The notes: a model not told the origin generated them from the letters alone. Counted from the stretch's first letter, positions 50,888 through 60,652 are shown. The stretch: DNA of 64,000 nucleotides from Haladaptatus litoreus (GCF_900156425.1 NZ_FTNO01000003.1:62001-126000), one strand, 5' to 3'. Translations and numbers: made by a program.

Positions 50888-52081
50888 ATGTCATCGAAAC
50901 GGCGTCGTCCGCGAGATGAAGCTATTCATGGGTGCTCCCACTGCGGAGCATTCCGTCTGCTCTCTGCGTTCGTTTTCGCCGTGCTCGTGCTCGCTCACAC
51001 TCCCGTCGTTTCCGCACACGGTACGACTGCAACCGGCGGACTCGCACATGGGCATGGAACTTTTCTCGCTCTCGGCGGACTCGGAGTTATCGCCGCCACT
51101 ATCGTCTATAAGCGAATTGGTCGTCTCTCGCCGACGGCCGCACTCTCCGGGGTATTCGTCGGACTCGTTATGACTGCACTCGGAGCAATCCTCTTCGAAG
51201 CGCTGTCGCCGGAAACCACCTATTCAGGGGCCACCATGCCTTTTCCCCGGTCGTGGTACCTCCCATTGGCGCTCTCGGTGGGTTTCCTGGTTATCGTTGC
51301 GAGCCTGGTCATCGGCCGACTTCGGTGGCCGACGCGCCCTCGTTATTCCTTCCTCGGCATTCTAGCGGGATTGTGGATTGCGTATCCGTACCTTCTTCCC
51401 GGCAACGCCAGTGACTCGCATCCGCTCGGGTACGCTATCGTCTTGGGAACGCCCATCCTCGTTGGGTACGTCGTCTGGAAAGACGTGGGGACTGTGCTTC
51501 GTTCGGTTCTTCGTGACCGGGCTGCCCGCTGGTTTGGCATCGGTGTCGGGATCGTCGTCGCTCTCTTTTTCGTCTCTATTACGGGCTATCTCTCGTTCTT
51601 CCCGGAAGAAGGCCTCCCGCACGAGCGGGTGGTCGTCGTTCTTCCCGCAATCTATCAGCTCGTGACGTGGCCCACGCTCGAAGTATATCTCCCTCACGTC
51701 CCACTCTTCGTGGCAATTTCACCCGGACAGCTCATCGTCGTCGGGTTGTTGAGCACGCTTGTCGGACTGAATGCCGCCGTAATCGCCCGTCATTGGCGCG
51801 TCGAGGAACGCGCGGGAATGACACAGAGCACCGCTGGGGCCGGTGCAATCGTCGGTTCGTGTACGTGCGGTTGCTGTGGCCCGCTCGTCGCCAAAGTCGC
51901 CGTGTTGTCCGCGGGGCCTTCCATCGCGGCCCCGCTGTATTGGGTGTTCGTCGATACGGCCTCGCCACTCAGCGCACTGTTCATCGTTGCGAGCATCGTC
52001 CTGTTCGTCGGCAGTCTCGTCTACTCGGTCGAAACGGCGCGTCAATCCGGAGAATCGACGGCCGTTATCCCCGCCGATTGA
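50888..52081 (+). CDS. Multi-pass membrane protein with His-rich and Cys-rich segments
   Basis: 397 residues with roughly eight hydrophobic helices. The N-terminus is charged and Cys-containing ('DEAIHGCSHCGAF'), then comes a hydrophobic helix ending 'VVSAHGTTATGGLAHGHGTFLALGG', a His-rich stretch typical of metal handling. Near residue 318 is 'GAGAIVGSCTCGCCGPLVAKVAVLSAGPSIAAPLYW', a Cys cluster (C-x-C-x-C-C) between helices. The pattern suggests a metal-ion or electron-linked transporter; I do not know the family. No partner genes were found. Confidence 0.6.
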   Translation: MSSKRRRPRDEAIHGCSHCGAFRLLSAFVFAVLVLAHTPVVSAHGTTATGGLAHGHGTFLALGGLGVIAATIVYKRIGRLSPTAALSGVFVGLVMTALGAILFEALSPETTYSGATMPFPRSWYLPLALSVGFLVIVASLVIGRLRWPTRPRYSFLGILAGLWIAYPYLLPGNASDSHPLGYAIVLGTPILVGYVVWKDVGTVLRSVLRDRAARWFGIGVGIVVALFFVSITGYLSFFPEEGLPHERVVVVLPAIYQLVTWPTLEVYLPHVPLFVAISPGQLIVVGLLSTLVGLNAAVIARHWRVEERAGMTQSTAGAGAIVGSCTCGCCGPLVAKVAVLSAGPSIAAPLYWVFVDTASPLSALFIVASIVLFVGSLVYSVETARQSGESTAVIPAD

Positions 52082-52325
52082 ATCACAGAAGAGAGGGGTT
52101 AGCTAGTATTTCGAAGTGCAGCTCCCGACGAATCGTTCTTTGAGCAACTCGTAATAGTATTCATTCTCATAAAACTACTACCGACGACTCGTTGGTTGTT
52201 CTACCAAATACAGGGATACGATACTATGAGCTGAACTCGCTGGTTGACCAGCCGATAATGAGAACACGACTCCAGTAGCGAGCAACATCAGTATCCCTTT
52301 GAGAGACGGCATGGAATACACGCTT

Positions 52326-52613
52326 ATGACTCATATTCGTCGCTTAGTGATTGACGTATTGAAGCCACACGAGCCATCGACCTTAGAGTTCGCACAGCAG
52401 GTTTCGGAAGCCGAAAGCGTCGCTGGCGTCAATGCATCGGTCATTGAACTCGACAGAGAGGTACAGAATGTGAAGTTCACCATCGAGGGCGAATCCATCG
52501 ACTACGATACAGTCGAGGCGATCATCGAGGATGCGGGCGGTTCGGTTCACTCGGTCGATCAGATCGCCTGCGGGGAGTATATTGTAGAAGACGCGCCGAC
52601 ACCACAGGACTGA
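52326..52613 (+). CDS. DUF211 protein
   Basis: From ATG 52326 the protein has 95 residues ('MTHIRRLVIDVLKPHEPSTLEFAQQVSEAESVAGVNASVIELDREVQNVKFTIEGESI'). DUF211 is a ferredoxin-like fold in archaea; function unknown. It overlaps the VIT1-like gene by one base (stop TGA and ATG share the A), so they are co-expressed, perhaps linked to metal transport. Confidence 0.85.
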   Translation: MTHIRRLVIDVLKPHEPSTLEFAQQVSEAESVAGVNASVIELDREVQNVKFTIEGESIDYDTVEAIIEDAGGSVHSVDQIACGEYIVEDAPTPQD

Positions 52614-53200
52614 TGGGAGAGAAACCGGATTCGAAGTCGATTTTGAAGCGCGCCGGATTCGATGGCATCGGACCCATCGCGCGGCGATATTTCGTCTCGA
52701 ATGGGTTTGACGGTGCGCTCACAGGCGTCGGTATCACCGTCGGCGCGTACCTCTCCGGGGTACCTGATGGCTTGACGGTTATCAAAATCGGTCTTGGGGG
52801 CGCTGTCGGCCTCACGACCTCCGGCATCTGGAGTGTCTGGGAAATCGAGCGTGCCGAGATGAAGGCCGAACTGCACGACATCGAAGACGCGATGCTTACC
52901 GAACTGAGCGACACCCAGATCGAGCGCGACAAGAACAGCGATCAGGTCGTCAATGCGCTGATGAGCGGGCTCGGACCGCTGTTCGGGCTCGTGTTACCGC
53001 TCGTCCCGTTTCTCTTCGAGGGGGTCGCGCTTTCGCTGTTCGAGGCCACAGTTCTCTCGGTCGCCGTCGCAGTCGGCGTGTTGTTTGTCTTCGGTGCCTA
53101 CATGGCGTCGATATCTCGCCAACGGTGGTATATCGCCGGCATTCGAATGGGACTCGCTGGTATCGTCGTCGCAGTCATCAGCATTTTCCTCCCTGGATAG
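52613..53200 (+). CDS. VIT1/CCC1-like integral membrane transporter
   Basis: 195 residues. The start is 'MGEKPDSKSILKRAGFDGIGPIARRYFVSNGFDGALTGVGITVGAYLSGV', with the VIT1-type 'NGFDGALTGVGI' motif, 'GLGGAVGLTTSGIWSVWEIE', acidic 'RAEMKAELHDIEDAML' linker, and three to four helices in the second half. The family moves iron or manganese into vacuoles or across membranes; in archaea the ion is unknown. Coupled to DUF211. Confidence 0.8.
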   Translation: MGEKPDSKSILKRAGFDGIGPIARRYFVSNGFDGALTGVGITVGAYLSGVPDGLTVIKIGLGGAVGLTTSGIWSVWEIERAEMKAELHDIEDAMLTELSDTQIERDKNSDQVVNALMSGLGPLFGLVLPLVPFLFEGVALSLFEATVLSVAVAVGVLFVFGAYMASISRQRWYIAGIRMGLAGIVVAVISIFLPG

Positions 53201-53250
53201 ATTATCAGACACTTTTGAACTAGTCGAAAGAGTGCATTTAGATGACTTAT

Positions 53251-54603
53251 TTACTTAGCGTGTTCAGACTGCTGCCCTTGGAATGCGCCCCGGACACTCG
53301 CGCTCGTGTGCTTGAGGAGGTCGCGAAGACTTCCGGAGCGGGAGACGAACAACCCAAGGCCGAGGACAACGTAAATTCCGGTAAAGACGTACAGGATGAG
53401 AAGACTGAGATCTGCGGCAGTCGCTCCCGCGTATGTCTGAATCACGTAGAACTCCGCGCCAACCTGTGAGACGAACAGGACGAGCAGGGCGATTGCCTCG
53501 CGGGCGCTGATTTCGAAGTTCGCCAGGATGGCGATGGCGAAGAAGCTCTGTGCGGCGGTTATCCATATCTCGGCGGCCTGCTTCTGGTCGAACGAGAGCG
53601 TCCCGATGTGGCCCGCAGCAATCGAATACACGATTGCGAGTGTCCCAACGAGGAGCGTCCATTGGTTGAGCTTCGAGGAGATCAGCGCGTTGAACCCGGC
53701 GGTCGAGCGCGCCTTATTGACGAGGTACGCGACGACGATGAGTTCGGGACTTTCACTCGCCAGCGGCGCGAGCCACTGAATCATGAAAAAGGACGGGATA
53801 CCGAAATCCGTTCCGAGTTCCTCAAGACCCAGTGCAAACGGATGAACCGCCTCGAAGATGACCGCTCCCGAAAAAATAAACAGGAACAGTACGACCGCAA
53901 TTCGCGGTGCCTTCGCGTATCTTTGGAAATACGCTGGAACGCCGACGTGCGCGTCGGTTTCTTCTACGTCACCGCGAACGATGATGCCGATGTAGAGGGC
54001 GTACAGGCCGACAAGGACGAGAGTATCCACGATTCCGATGCCGCCACCCAGCGGGATGAAGAATGCGTAGGCAGTGGCGGCAAGCAGGAATGCGATTTCG
54101 AGGGAAATATCGCGGTCGATACTGACTGCGTCAGCGAGGAATCCATCGCGGTGGATAACGGCCAAATCGCTCGCCCGCTTCGCTCGATAAATCGTAAAGA
54201 GTGCGATGCCGGACCATCCAAGTCCGATGAGGATGCGGTTTGCACCGGTCATGTTCGCGATTGCGAGGTTGGCTGCTTCTATCCCACGACTGGTTCCCTC
54301 GAACGCCCCAGCGTTCCACGCGTAGAGCGCGTCAACCGCGTACTCGGGCGCGACGGCGAGCACAGCGAGGACAGCGATGGCGAACGCGGTCGGAACGTCC
54401 TTTTCTGCTGTTTCTGCACCCCACGCGAGCAGAAAGGCGGCGCCGAGGATTGCGAGTCCGCCGACGAAAACGGCGGTTAGCGGGATGATATTCGTTTTCG
54501 GGTTAAGATGAAAATCGTGCGTGACGAACAGCGCGATGAACGGAAGCGTCAGGAGTAATGCACCAGCGACCGCGACGAGCGGATGTTGGAGGCGTTTATA
54601 CAT
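53251..54603 (-). CDS. Sodium/calcium antiporter family protein (CaCA-like)
   Basis: From ATG 54603 the protein is 450 residues; a start three codons earlier is also possible. It has about eleven hydrophobic helices. The alpha-repeats are recognisable as 'VLAVAPEYAVDALYAWN' (first) and 'PLASESPELIVVAYLVNKA' (second), each with a Pro-Glu pair that lines the ion site. It exchanges cations such as Ca2+ or K+ for Na+ or H+. Its start lies in the tail of a short upstream ORF (54596-54784). Confidence 0.8.
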   Translation of the reverse strand: MYKRLQHPLVAVAGALLLTLPFIALFVTHDFHLNPKTNIIPLTAVFVGGLAILGAAFLLAWGAETAEKDVPTAFAIAVLAVLAVAPEYAVDALYAWNAGAFEGTSRGIEAANLAIANMTGANRILIGLGWSGIALFTIYRAKRASDLAVIHRDGFLADAVSIDRDISLEIAFLLAATAYAFFIPLGGGIGIVDTLVLVGLYALYIGIIVRGDVEETDAHVGVPAYFQRYAKAPRIAVVLFLFIFSGAVIFEAVHPFALGLEELGTDFGIPSFFMIQWLAPLASESPELIVVAYLVNKARSTAGFNALISSKLNQWTLLVGTLAIVYSIAAGHIGTLSFDQKQAAEIWITAAQSFFAIAILANFEISAREAIALLVLFVSQVGAEFYVIQTYAGATAADLSLLILYVFTGIYVVLGLGLFVSRSGSLRDLLKHTSASVRGAFQGQQSEHAK

Positions 54604-54784
54604 GATTCTCACCGGTTAATGAGATTGGCCAAATGCTCGGCAAAGTTCCCGTACTCTCGTTCTTGTCTTTGAATATACCTCTATTCATGTATATCAAACC
54701 AATGCGGTAGACACTGAAAAAACACAAGATAACGGATAGAGCGATTATATCGGCCGCGAGAGAGCCTGAATCGACCATATTCAC
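54596..54784 (-). CDS. Possible small membrane ORF overlapping the antiporter start
   Basis: This 62-residue frame contains one hydrophobic helix ('LAADIIALSVILCFFSVYRIGLIYM') and ends four to eight bases inside the antiporter gene. It could be a coupled leader or a chance frame; no family is recognised. Confidence 0.3.
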   Translation of the reverse strand: MNMVDSGSLAADIIALSVILCFFSVYRIGLIYMNRGIFKDKNESTGTLPSIWPISLTGENHV

Positions 54785-54928
54785 TGTTGACCGGGGGTAG
54801 CTCGAATCCGGCGGATGTAGCGTCTGAGAGCCTCACCTTGACCATTTAACAGCACAACGCGACCATCAGGATGGTATCCACCATGGGAGCTATCGAAATT
54901 CCGCTCTCCCTAAATCCACTATGCTCGT

Positions 54929-55117
54929 TCAGTTCGAGACGACGATTTGTGCGTCCGGTGCGCTGGTTTTCACGCTCCGTATCCCACGTTGTGCACCCTG
55001 CTTCGATGCGTATCCTTCCCCGCTGTCCGCGATGATGTTTCCGTTCGAAGCGACGAGTCGCCACCGCCACTCATCGGCGGCATCTTGGTACAGTTCGAAT
55101 ATCGGCTCTTTCGGCAT
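54929..55117 (-). CDS. DUF1508 / HVO_2922-type small protein
   Basis: 62 residues, 'MPKEPIFELYQDAADEWRWRLVASNGNIIADSGEGYASKQGAQRGIRSV'. This is the YegP/DUF1508 fold: W-R-W-R...NG..IA.SGEGY..K..A..GI. It is a single small beta-alpha protein of unknown function, common in haloarchaea and bacteria. Confidence 0.9.
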   Translation of the reverse strand: MPKEPIFELYQDAADEWRWRLVASNGNIIADSGEGYASKQGAQRGIRSVKTSAPDAQIVVSN

Positions 55118-55264
55118 ATCTCAGCGTAGTATCTGAGCAGTAGTAACGGTACTCATTTTTTCGACGTTTTCGGGAGAACCAGATACAGGTTCGGTCGGAG
55201 GCCAATATCGGCACGATTAGGACATCAGTAGACACAATACCAGTCGTTGCAATCAACCACACGA

Positions 55265-56857
55265 ATGTCTCTCAAGGCCCGAATGCGTGTGTTCTTCAGC
55301 GCCGACGGGATGGAGAGCGACGCGTTTTGGCTTTCGATTGCCGTAACCGTCGGCATTGCCGTGTATTTGGCGTATCTCGCGCTATACCCGTTTCCAGCGC
55401 ACGGAGCGGGATTGTACCTCGCAATCGCGGAGCAGATTAGCGCACATGGCTATCGACTACCCGAAACGATTCCACATTACACCGCAGAGGGAGTACCGTT
55501 CGCATATCCGCCGTTGCTGTTTTACGTGATTGCTATGCTTCGAGATACGTTCGGTATCGACCCGATTTCACTCACGCGATATTTACCGGGGCTCCTCACC
55601 GTCGTGTATCTGATTCCGTACTACTACCTCACGAAAGAGATTCTCGAATCGCCGTCGCAGGCGGGTGTCGCCACGGTGATGCTCGCCGTAACGCCGGTCG
55701 TTCTCAAGTGGCATCTCGCAGCAGGCGGCATCGTTCGCGCAGCGGCGTTTCTACTCGTTCTCACTGGCCTGTACACCGGAATACGAACGTTCAAAGGAAA
55801 GAATCGGCGATGGCTCATCCCCTCAATCGCGCTGTTTGCCCTCACCGTGCTCACCCATCCCGTCTATACGACGCTCTTCGGCCTGAGCTACCTCCTCATG
55901 GTCGGCTTCTTTGACCGGTCGTGGACGGGGTTAGGACTCGGTGCATCGGTTGCGATAGGTGGTATCGCACTGGCGTCCCCGTGGTGGTGGCACGTCGTAT
56001 CGACGCATGGACTATCCATATTCACCGCGGCGGCCGGAACACACGACGGCCTCGGCGGTGGATTCGCTCGTCTCTTCGATTCGTTCGTTGGGCCGTTACT
56101 GTCGAGCACCCAATGGCCGTTCTACCTCCTCTCGGTCGCTGGCGTCCTGTTTCTGGTTCGACGGCGGCGATTGTTCGTTCCTGCATGGATGGTTCTGACT
56201 GGATATCTCCTCACCCAAAATCGACTGCTGTACGTCGCAGGGGCAATGGCGGCGGCAGTGTTCGTTTGCAAAGTCTGTCTTCCGGTCGTCAGGGAGCAGG
56301 TAGGAACCGACAACCGGGGACGATACATCCCCCTTTTCCTGTTCGTACTGGTCGTCGGTTCGACCCTCGGCTTCGGCGTCCTGACGACGGGCGACAGTGA
56401 CGCTGAAGCCGAAAATCGAATGGAAACAGTCCTTCCTGCGCCGTACATGGATAAACACGACGAACACGCCATGGGGTGGGTAAAGCGCCATACTGCCCCG
56501 TCGTCACAGTTCGTCGTGCTCGGCGACGCCGCGGAACTATTTCCGTTCGTGACTCACCGGACAAGCCTTGCGAGTCCGTGGGGTGTCGAGTGGAAAGGCA
56601 GTACCCAGTTCGAGCGACAAAAGGAGTTGTACGACTCGACGTCGGCTTGCACGACTGCGGATTGTCTTACACAGTCACTTCAGAACGCACAGCTACGGCC
56701 GGATTACGTGTACGTTCCGAAAGGTCACTACACGATACGGCGGGACGACCACGTCCAACCATCGCGGATGCGTCGGTCGTTGGTGAAATCGCCGAACTAC
56801 TCACTCGCGTTCGAAAACCGGAACGTAATGATATACCGGGTGAATGCTCTCGATTGA
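55265..56857 (+). CDS. Multi-pass membrane glycosyltransferase-like protein (GT-C type)
   Basis: 530 residues from ATG 55265; an in-frame start at 55247 adds six codons. About ten hydrophobic helices follow a short N-terminus, with 'HGAGLYLAIAEQISAHGYRLPETIPHYTAEGVPFAYPPLLFYVIAMLRD' as the first loop. That loop, with its 'EGVPFAYPPL' segment, resembles the first extracellular loop of GT-C glycosyltransferases (dolichol-phosphate-mannose type), although no clear DxD is visible. The C-terminal soluble part ends in 'NYSLAFENRNVMIYRV'. A role in glycosylating lipids or S-layer proteins is plausible, but the sequence does not show the substrate. Confidence 0.55.
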   Translation: MSLKARMRVFFSADGMESDAFWLSIAVTVGIAVYLAYLALYPFPAHGAGLYLAIAEQISAHGYRLPETIPHYTAEGVPFAYPPLLFYVIAMLRDTFGIDPISLTRYLPGLLTVVYLIPYYYLTKEILESPSQAGVATVMLAVTPVVLKWHLAAGGIVRAAAFLLVLTGLYTGIRTFKGKNRRWLIPSIALFALTVLTHPVYTTLFGLSYLLMVGFFDRSWTGLGLGASVAIGGIALASPWWWHVVSTHGLSIFTAAAGTHDGLGGGFARLFDSFVGPLLSSTQWPFYLLSVAGVLFLVRRRRLFVPAWMVLTGYLLTQNRLLYVAGAMAAAVFVCKVCLPVVREQVGTDNRGRYIPLFLFVLVVGSTLGFGVLTTGDSDAEAENRMETVLPAPYMDKHDEHAMGWVKRHTAPSSQFVVLGDAAELFPFVTHRTSLASPWGVEWKGSTQFERQKELYDSTSACTTADCLTQSLQNAQLRPDYVYVPKGHYTIRRDDHVQPSRMRRSLVKSPNYSLAFENRNVMIYRVNALD

Positions 56858-56993
56858 TTCTCTCCGAATGGCCCAACCGGGGGACATACCGTTGCAAGAA
56901 CCATCGGTGGAACCCAAACGAGGCGCAGAATATGACTTAGAAGTCACATATACAAACGCATTAGCGCTTCCGTCCCTTAGTTCTCGAAGAAAC

Positions 56994-57875
56994 ATGTACG
57001 AGGACATCCTTCTCCCATTCGACGGAAGCGACGGTGCTATAGACGTGCTCCATCACGGCAGTGCGATTGCACGATGGGCCGATGCGACTATGCACGTCCT
57101 CTTCGTGGCGGACACGACTCGCGACAGCGTTGTCACAATCGAAGGGCAGGTAGTTGATGCACTGGAAGACCAAGGCGAAAACATCGTTGAAGAGGCAGCG
57201 GAGGCTCTCAAAAACAGTGGCATCAGGTACAAAACCGACGTTATCCAAGGCAATCCAGCACCATCGATTGCCAACTATGCCGAACGATACGGTCATGACT
57301 TGATTGTCATGCCGACACACGGCCGCACGGGTGTTTCTCGCTACCTCATCGGGAGTGTGACCGAAAAAGTCGTCCGCCTTTCTTCAGTGCCGGTACTAAC
57401 GGCACGGATACAGCCTGACGAACGACTCGACTTCCCGTACGAAGATATTCTGATTCCTACAGACGGGAGTCGCAGTGCGACTCACGCCGTTCGGCACGGC
57501 CTCTCATTCGCGGCGGTTCTCGATGCAACCGTTCACGCGCTTTCAGTAGTGGACGAGACTTCGCTCGGATTCGACGTTCGCAATACGGCCTCCGAGGTGA
57601 GCGGCGAACAGGTCGCGAACAACGCCGTTGACGATCTTCTCTCCGAGGCGAAGTCACATGGGGTCACAAACACCGTTTCCCACGTTTCCCACGGGTCGCC
57701 GTTCGAGGAGATACTCAACTATATCGAATCGAACGACATCGACGCTGTCGTGATGGGAACCACGGGTCGGCGTGGAACGGATCGAATTCTGTTTGGCAGT
57801 GTTGCGGAAAAGACGGTCAGGTCTGCCCCCGTTCCGGTTATCACAGTCAGCGAAGACGACACGAAAGAATCCTGA
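56994..57875 (+). CDS. Tandem universal stress protein (two Usp domains)
   Basis: 293 residues from ATG 56994 ('MYEDILLPFDGSDGAIDVLHHG'); the frame is open earlier, but without family similarity. Usp domain 1 ends with 'IVMPTHGRTGVSRYLIGSVTEKVVRLSSVPVLT' and domain 2 with 'VVMGTTGRRGTDRILFGSVAEKTVRSAPVPVIT', both with the ATP-binding G-x2-G-x9-G-S/T pattern. Double Usp proteins are common stress-related ATP binders in archaea. Monocistronic. Confidence 0.9.
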   Translation: MYEDILLPFDGSDGAIDVLHHGSAIARWADATMHVLFVADTTRDSVVTIEGQVVDALEDQGENIVEEAAEALKNSGIRYKTDVIQGNPAPSIANYAERYGHDLIVMPTHGRTGVSRYLIGSVTEKVVRLSSVPVLTARIQPDERLDFPYEDILIPTDGSRSATHAVRHGLSFAAVLDATVHALSVVDETSLGFDVRNTASEVSGEQVANNAVDDLLSEAKSHGVTNTVSHVSHGSPFEEILNYIESNDIDAVVMGTTGRRGTDRILFGSVAEKTVRSAPVPVITVSEDDTKES

Positions 57876-58018
57876 TAAAGAGGTTCGCTGAGTCGAACGA
57901 ATCGCTGGCCGAGAGGGTGAAGCTCGGTTAGTAAAATCGTGATCCAACGTCTCACTGGGGGCAGATGTTTCGTCTGCGGATGAGGTACTGTTTTTATCCA
58001 CGATTCCCTACACATGGT

Positions 58019-58447
58019 ATGAGTGATACCACTGACAATACCCTCGGTCGGCTCAAGCGTCCACTTCTCTACGTGATGAGCCTCGTCTACGTCGTCGCTG
58101 GGGTGCTCCATTTCGTTGCTCCGAAGGTTTACACGCGCATCATTCCGCCACAGTTTCCTCGACCGGTTTTCCTCGTCTATCTCTCCGGTCTTGCCGAGAT
58201 CGTCCTCGGAATCGGTGTGCTGTTCCAGCGAACACGCCGTCAGTCCGCGTGGGGACTCATCGCACTTTTGGTCGCCGTCTTTCCGGCGAACGTTCACATG
58301 GCGAGAAACGAGATACTACCGGACGGAGTGCCTGACTGGGCCAGCGGCATCGCTCGGGTTGCGCTATGGGTGCGTCTCCCGTTCCAAGTTGTGCTCATCC
58401 TCTGGGCGTGGTGGTACACGCGCGTGAAGTCTGGAAATGGGGAGTAG
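58019..58447 (+). CDS. DoxX-like membrane protein
   Basis: 142 residues from ATG 58019 ('MSDTTDNTLGRLKRPLLYVMSLVYVVAGVLHFVAPKVYTRIIPP'), with four helices. The motif 'YVVAGVLHFVAPKVYTRIIPPQFPRP' is typical of DoxX-like proteins; function is not established, though some are linked to thiosulfate or redox stress. The open frame to 57965 is not needed. Confidence 0.8.
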   Translation: MSDTTDNTLGRLKRPLLYVMSLVYVVAGVLHFVAPKVYTRIIPPQFPRPVFLVYLSGLAEIVLGIGVLFQRTRRQSAWGLIALLVAVFPANVHMARNEILPDGVPDWASGIARVALWVRLPFQVVLILWAWWYTRVKSGNGE

Positions 58448-58548
58448 CAAGCGACGGCATCAATGCCGTACAAGTAGCGAAAGAGCGGTTCTATTGTGCA
58501 GTGCGGGAGATGCGAGTCGAGTAGGTATACGTAGCGATTTAGCGATAC

Positions 58549-59976
58549 TTAGCGCTTTACGAGTTCATAGGGGTCTGCCCCCTCAGGAAGCGGACTCTCG
58601 TATTCGTGCCCGGCTAATCGCTCCTCGAACTCCATCCGGGCCTGCTGCCGGAGTTCTGCGTCTTCGAGCAAATCCGCGAGTGTCGCCGCAATCGTCTTCG
58701 AGGCGAACTCCATTCCTGCGGTTCCCAGACTCTCCCCGGCCGCCACAGCTTGCCACGAGTGAGCAGGAGTCCCGACGGGCCACGTTGCGGCCCTGAACCG
58801 ACCGAGCGGGACGTTCCACGAGACGTCGCCCGAGTCCGTAGAATAGGAGCCGGTTTGCCCCTCATCGAGTGCGTCGATGGGTTGTGAGAATATTGCTTCC
58901 TCGCGGGCAATATCACGGTTTGGTTCGGGAATCTGTTGGATGGCACCCTCTCCGTCACCGAGCGTTTCGCGGAGTTCGGCCGCGAATTCGGCCTGTTCGT
59001 CGTCAAGCGGAAAATCGGCGTGTTCCATGTTCTCGCGGATTGCGTCGGCGATGGTATGATTCGGCAAGACGCCGTACATTCCGGAAGTCTTCGTCGCGTT
59101 GAGGTCAGTTCGAGTCATCTGAGCGGCGGCGTCGGCGATGTCACGAACCCATTCGGAGATTCGCTCGACCTCCTCGCGCTCGGGAGCGCGCACGAGATAC
59201 TCTACGCTCGCTTCGCCGGGGACGACGTTCGCCGCCGAGCCACCGTTCTGGATGACGTAGTGGATGCGCGCGGCGTCGGACACGTGTTCACGCATGTACT
59301 CGACACCGGTGTTCAAAAGTTGCACCGCATCGAGCGCTGACCGACCGGATTCGGGCGAGGCCGCGGCGTGGGACGTTTCTCCGTGGAAGGTGAAATCGAA
59401 CGCATCGACTGCGAGACACGACCCTTTTCCGGGTGCATTATACCATCCCGGATGCCAGGAGACGACCGCGTCCACGTCGTCGAAGGCACCGTCGCGAACC
59501 ATATACACCTTGCCGCCACCGGCCTCTTCGGCTGGTGTACCGAAAAAGACGACTGACCCAGACAGTTCATTCCGCTCGATAGCGTCCTTGACTGCGATGG
59601 CTGCGCCGAGACTGCCGACGCCGAAAAGGTTGTGCCCGCAACCGTGGCCGGGAGCCCCGGCCTCGACTGGTTCGCGCTCGGCTTTCGCCTGTTGGCTCAT
59701 CCCCGGAAGGGCGTCAAATTCGCCCATCGTCCCCACAACTGGGTTCTCTTGCCCGTACCGAGCAATAAAGGCAGTTTCGATACCACCAACCCCGGTTGTT
59801 ACCTCGAACCCTTCCTCTCGTAAAATTGACTGAAGCCGCTCACTCGACGCGGATTCCTGTAGCGCGACCTCTGGATTTTCCCAGATGTCTCGGGCGACCG
59901 TCTTCAACCGGTCGCGCTCGGCCTCGATGGTTTCGAACAGTCCCTGCTTTAGGGACTCATACTCTTGCCTCGACAT
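58549..59976 (-). CDS. M20 amidohydrolase, AbgB-like
   Basis: 475 residues. It has the peptidase fold 'VVGTMGEFDALPGMSQQAK' and 'HGCGHNLFGVGSLGAAIAVKDAI' zinc motif, 'TPAEEAGGGKVYMVRDGAFDDVDAVVSWHPG', and a lid domain. This matches the B subunit of p-aminobenzoyl-glutamate hydrolase (AbgB) and related amidohydrolases that act alone. It should cleave an N-acylated amino acid. The AbgA-like partner is 30 kb away, so this is probably an independent enzyme. Confidence 0.85.
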   Translation of the reverse strand: MSRQEYESLKQGLFETIEAERDRLKTVARDIWENPEVALQESASSERLQSILREEGFEVTTGVGGIETAFIARYGQENPVVGTMGEFDALPGMSQQAKAEREPVEAGAPGHGCGHNLFGVGSLGAAIAVKDAIERNELSGSVVFFGTPAEEAGGGKVYMVRDGAFDDVDAVVSWHPGWYNAPGKGSCLAVDAFDFTFHGETSHAAASPESGRSALDAVQLLNTGVEYMREHVSDAARIHYVIQNGGSAANVVPGEASVEYLVRAPEREEVERISEWVRDIADAAAQMTRTDLNATKTSGMYGVLPNHTIADAIRENMEHADFPLDDEQAEFAAELRETLGDGEGAIQQIPEPNRDIAREEAIFSQPIDALDEGQTGSYSTDSGDVSWNVPLGRFRAATWPVGTPAHSWQAVAAGESLGTAGMEFASKTIAATLADLLEDAELRQQARMEFEERLAGHEYESPLPEGADPYELVKR

Positions 59977-60177
59977 ATGGTATCATTTGTGGAGGGGGGC
60001 AAAAGCGTTTGTTCACCGGCAGTCGAGGTTGCTACGGGCAAAAGCGCTAAAAATAGTATTCGACACCAGTGAGTTCTGTTCGTCGGATTTCAGCGAAGTC
60101 GATAGGCTCATAGTCGCGTCTCGAAGGCGCGCTATCCGTTCCGTGAATTAGTTCGACGGTAGGGTGACGGATTGACG

Positions 60178-60627
60178 TTACTCCAGCTGTTTTGTCATAC
60201 ACGTCGCCGTCGAGGGGCAGAACTCCTGAAACTCTCCGGTTTGTCGAATTTGTGGTGGGACATCGTCTCGTTGGATTTCGTGGAAGCCGAGGTCTTCGAA
60301 AAACGCCTCGGCAGTCGTCGTGAGTAGATAAACTCGTGTCACATCGTCCGCAGTCGCTCGGGCGAACAGTTGTTGACACAGCGTTCGCCCGAATCCATTT
60401 CCTCGCTTTGCGGGTTCGACCGCAATCGAGCGGAGCAAAGCAGCATCGCCGTATCGTTCGAGTCCGCCGACACCGACTCGGGCGGAATCGGCGGTGAAAA
60501 TGTACAGGCTGTCTTTTTGTTCGGCGATGTCCTGCGTCGGTAGACCGTACTCGGAGAGTAGGGTACGGATGTAGTCGAGATGCTGTTCGGTTGCCGGAAC
60601 CAATTGTATATGTTCGTCTGCGCCCAT
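60178..60627 (-). CDS. GNAT acetyltransferase, ArsN2-like
   Basis: 149 residues. The GNAT fold is clear from 'ALLRSIAVEPAKRGNGFGRTLCQQLFARA' (motif A, R-G-x-G-x-G) and 'VYLLTTTAEAFFEDLGFHEIQRDDVPPQIRQTGEF' (C-terminal helix with 'FFEDLGF' and P-P-x-I). The last pattern, F-x-x-L-G-F...P-x-x-I, is typical of ArsN2 proteins that acetylate arsinothricin-type compounds. It lies 25 bp downstream of arsM on the same strand, supporting an arsenic-related role. Confidence 0.8.
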   Translation of the reverse strand: MGADEHIQLVPATEQHLDYIRTLLSEYGLPTQDIAEQKDSLYIFTADSARVGVGGLERYGDAALLRSIAVEPAKRGNGFGRTLCQQLFARATADDVTRVYLLTTTAEAFFEDLGFHEIQRDDVPPQIRQTGEFQEFCPSTATCMTKQLE

Positions 60628-60652
60628 GCTTTGCTGCTGTAGTACCGATTTT

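Noticed and set aside
53608..54480. 290-codon plus-strand ORF over the Na/Ca antiporter
   Set aside because: Antisense to a convincing membrane protein gene; its translation is hydrophilic and Arg/Asp-rich, with no membrane helices.
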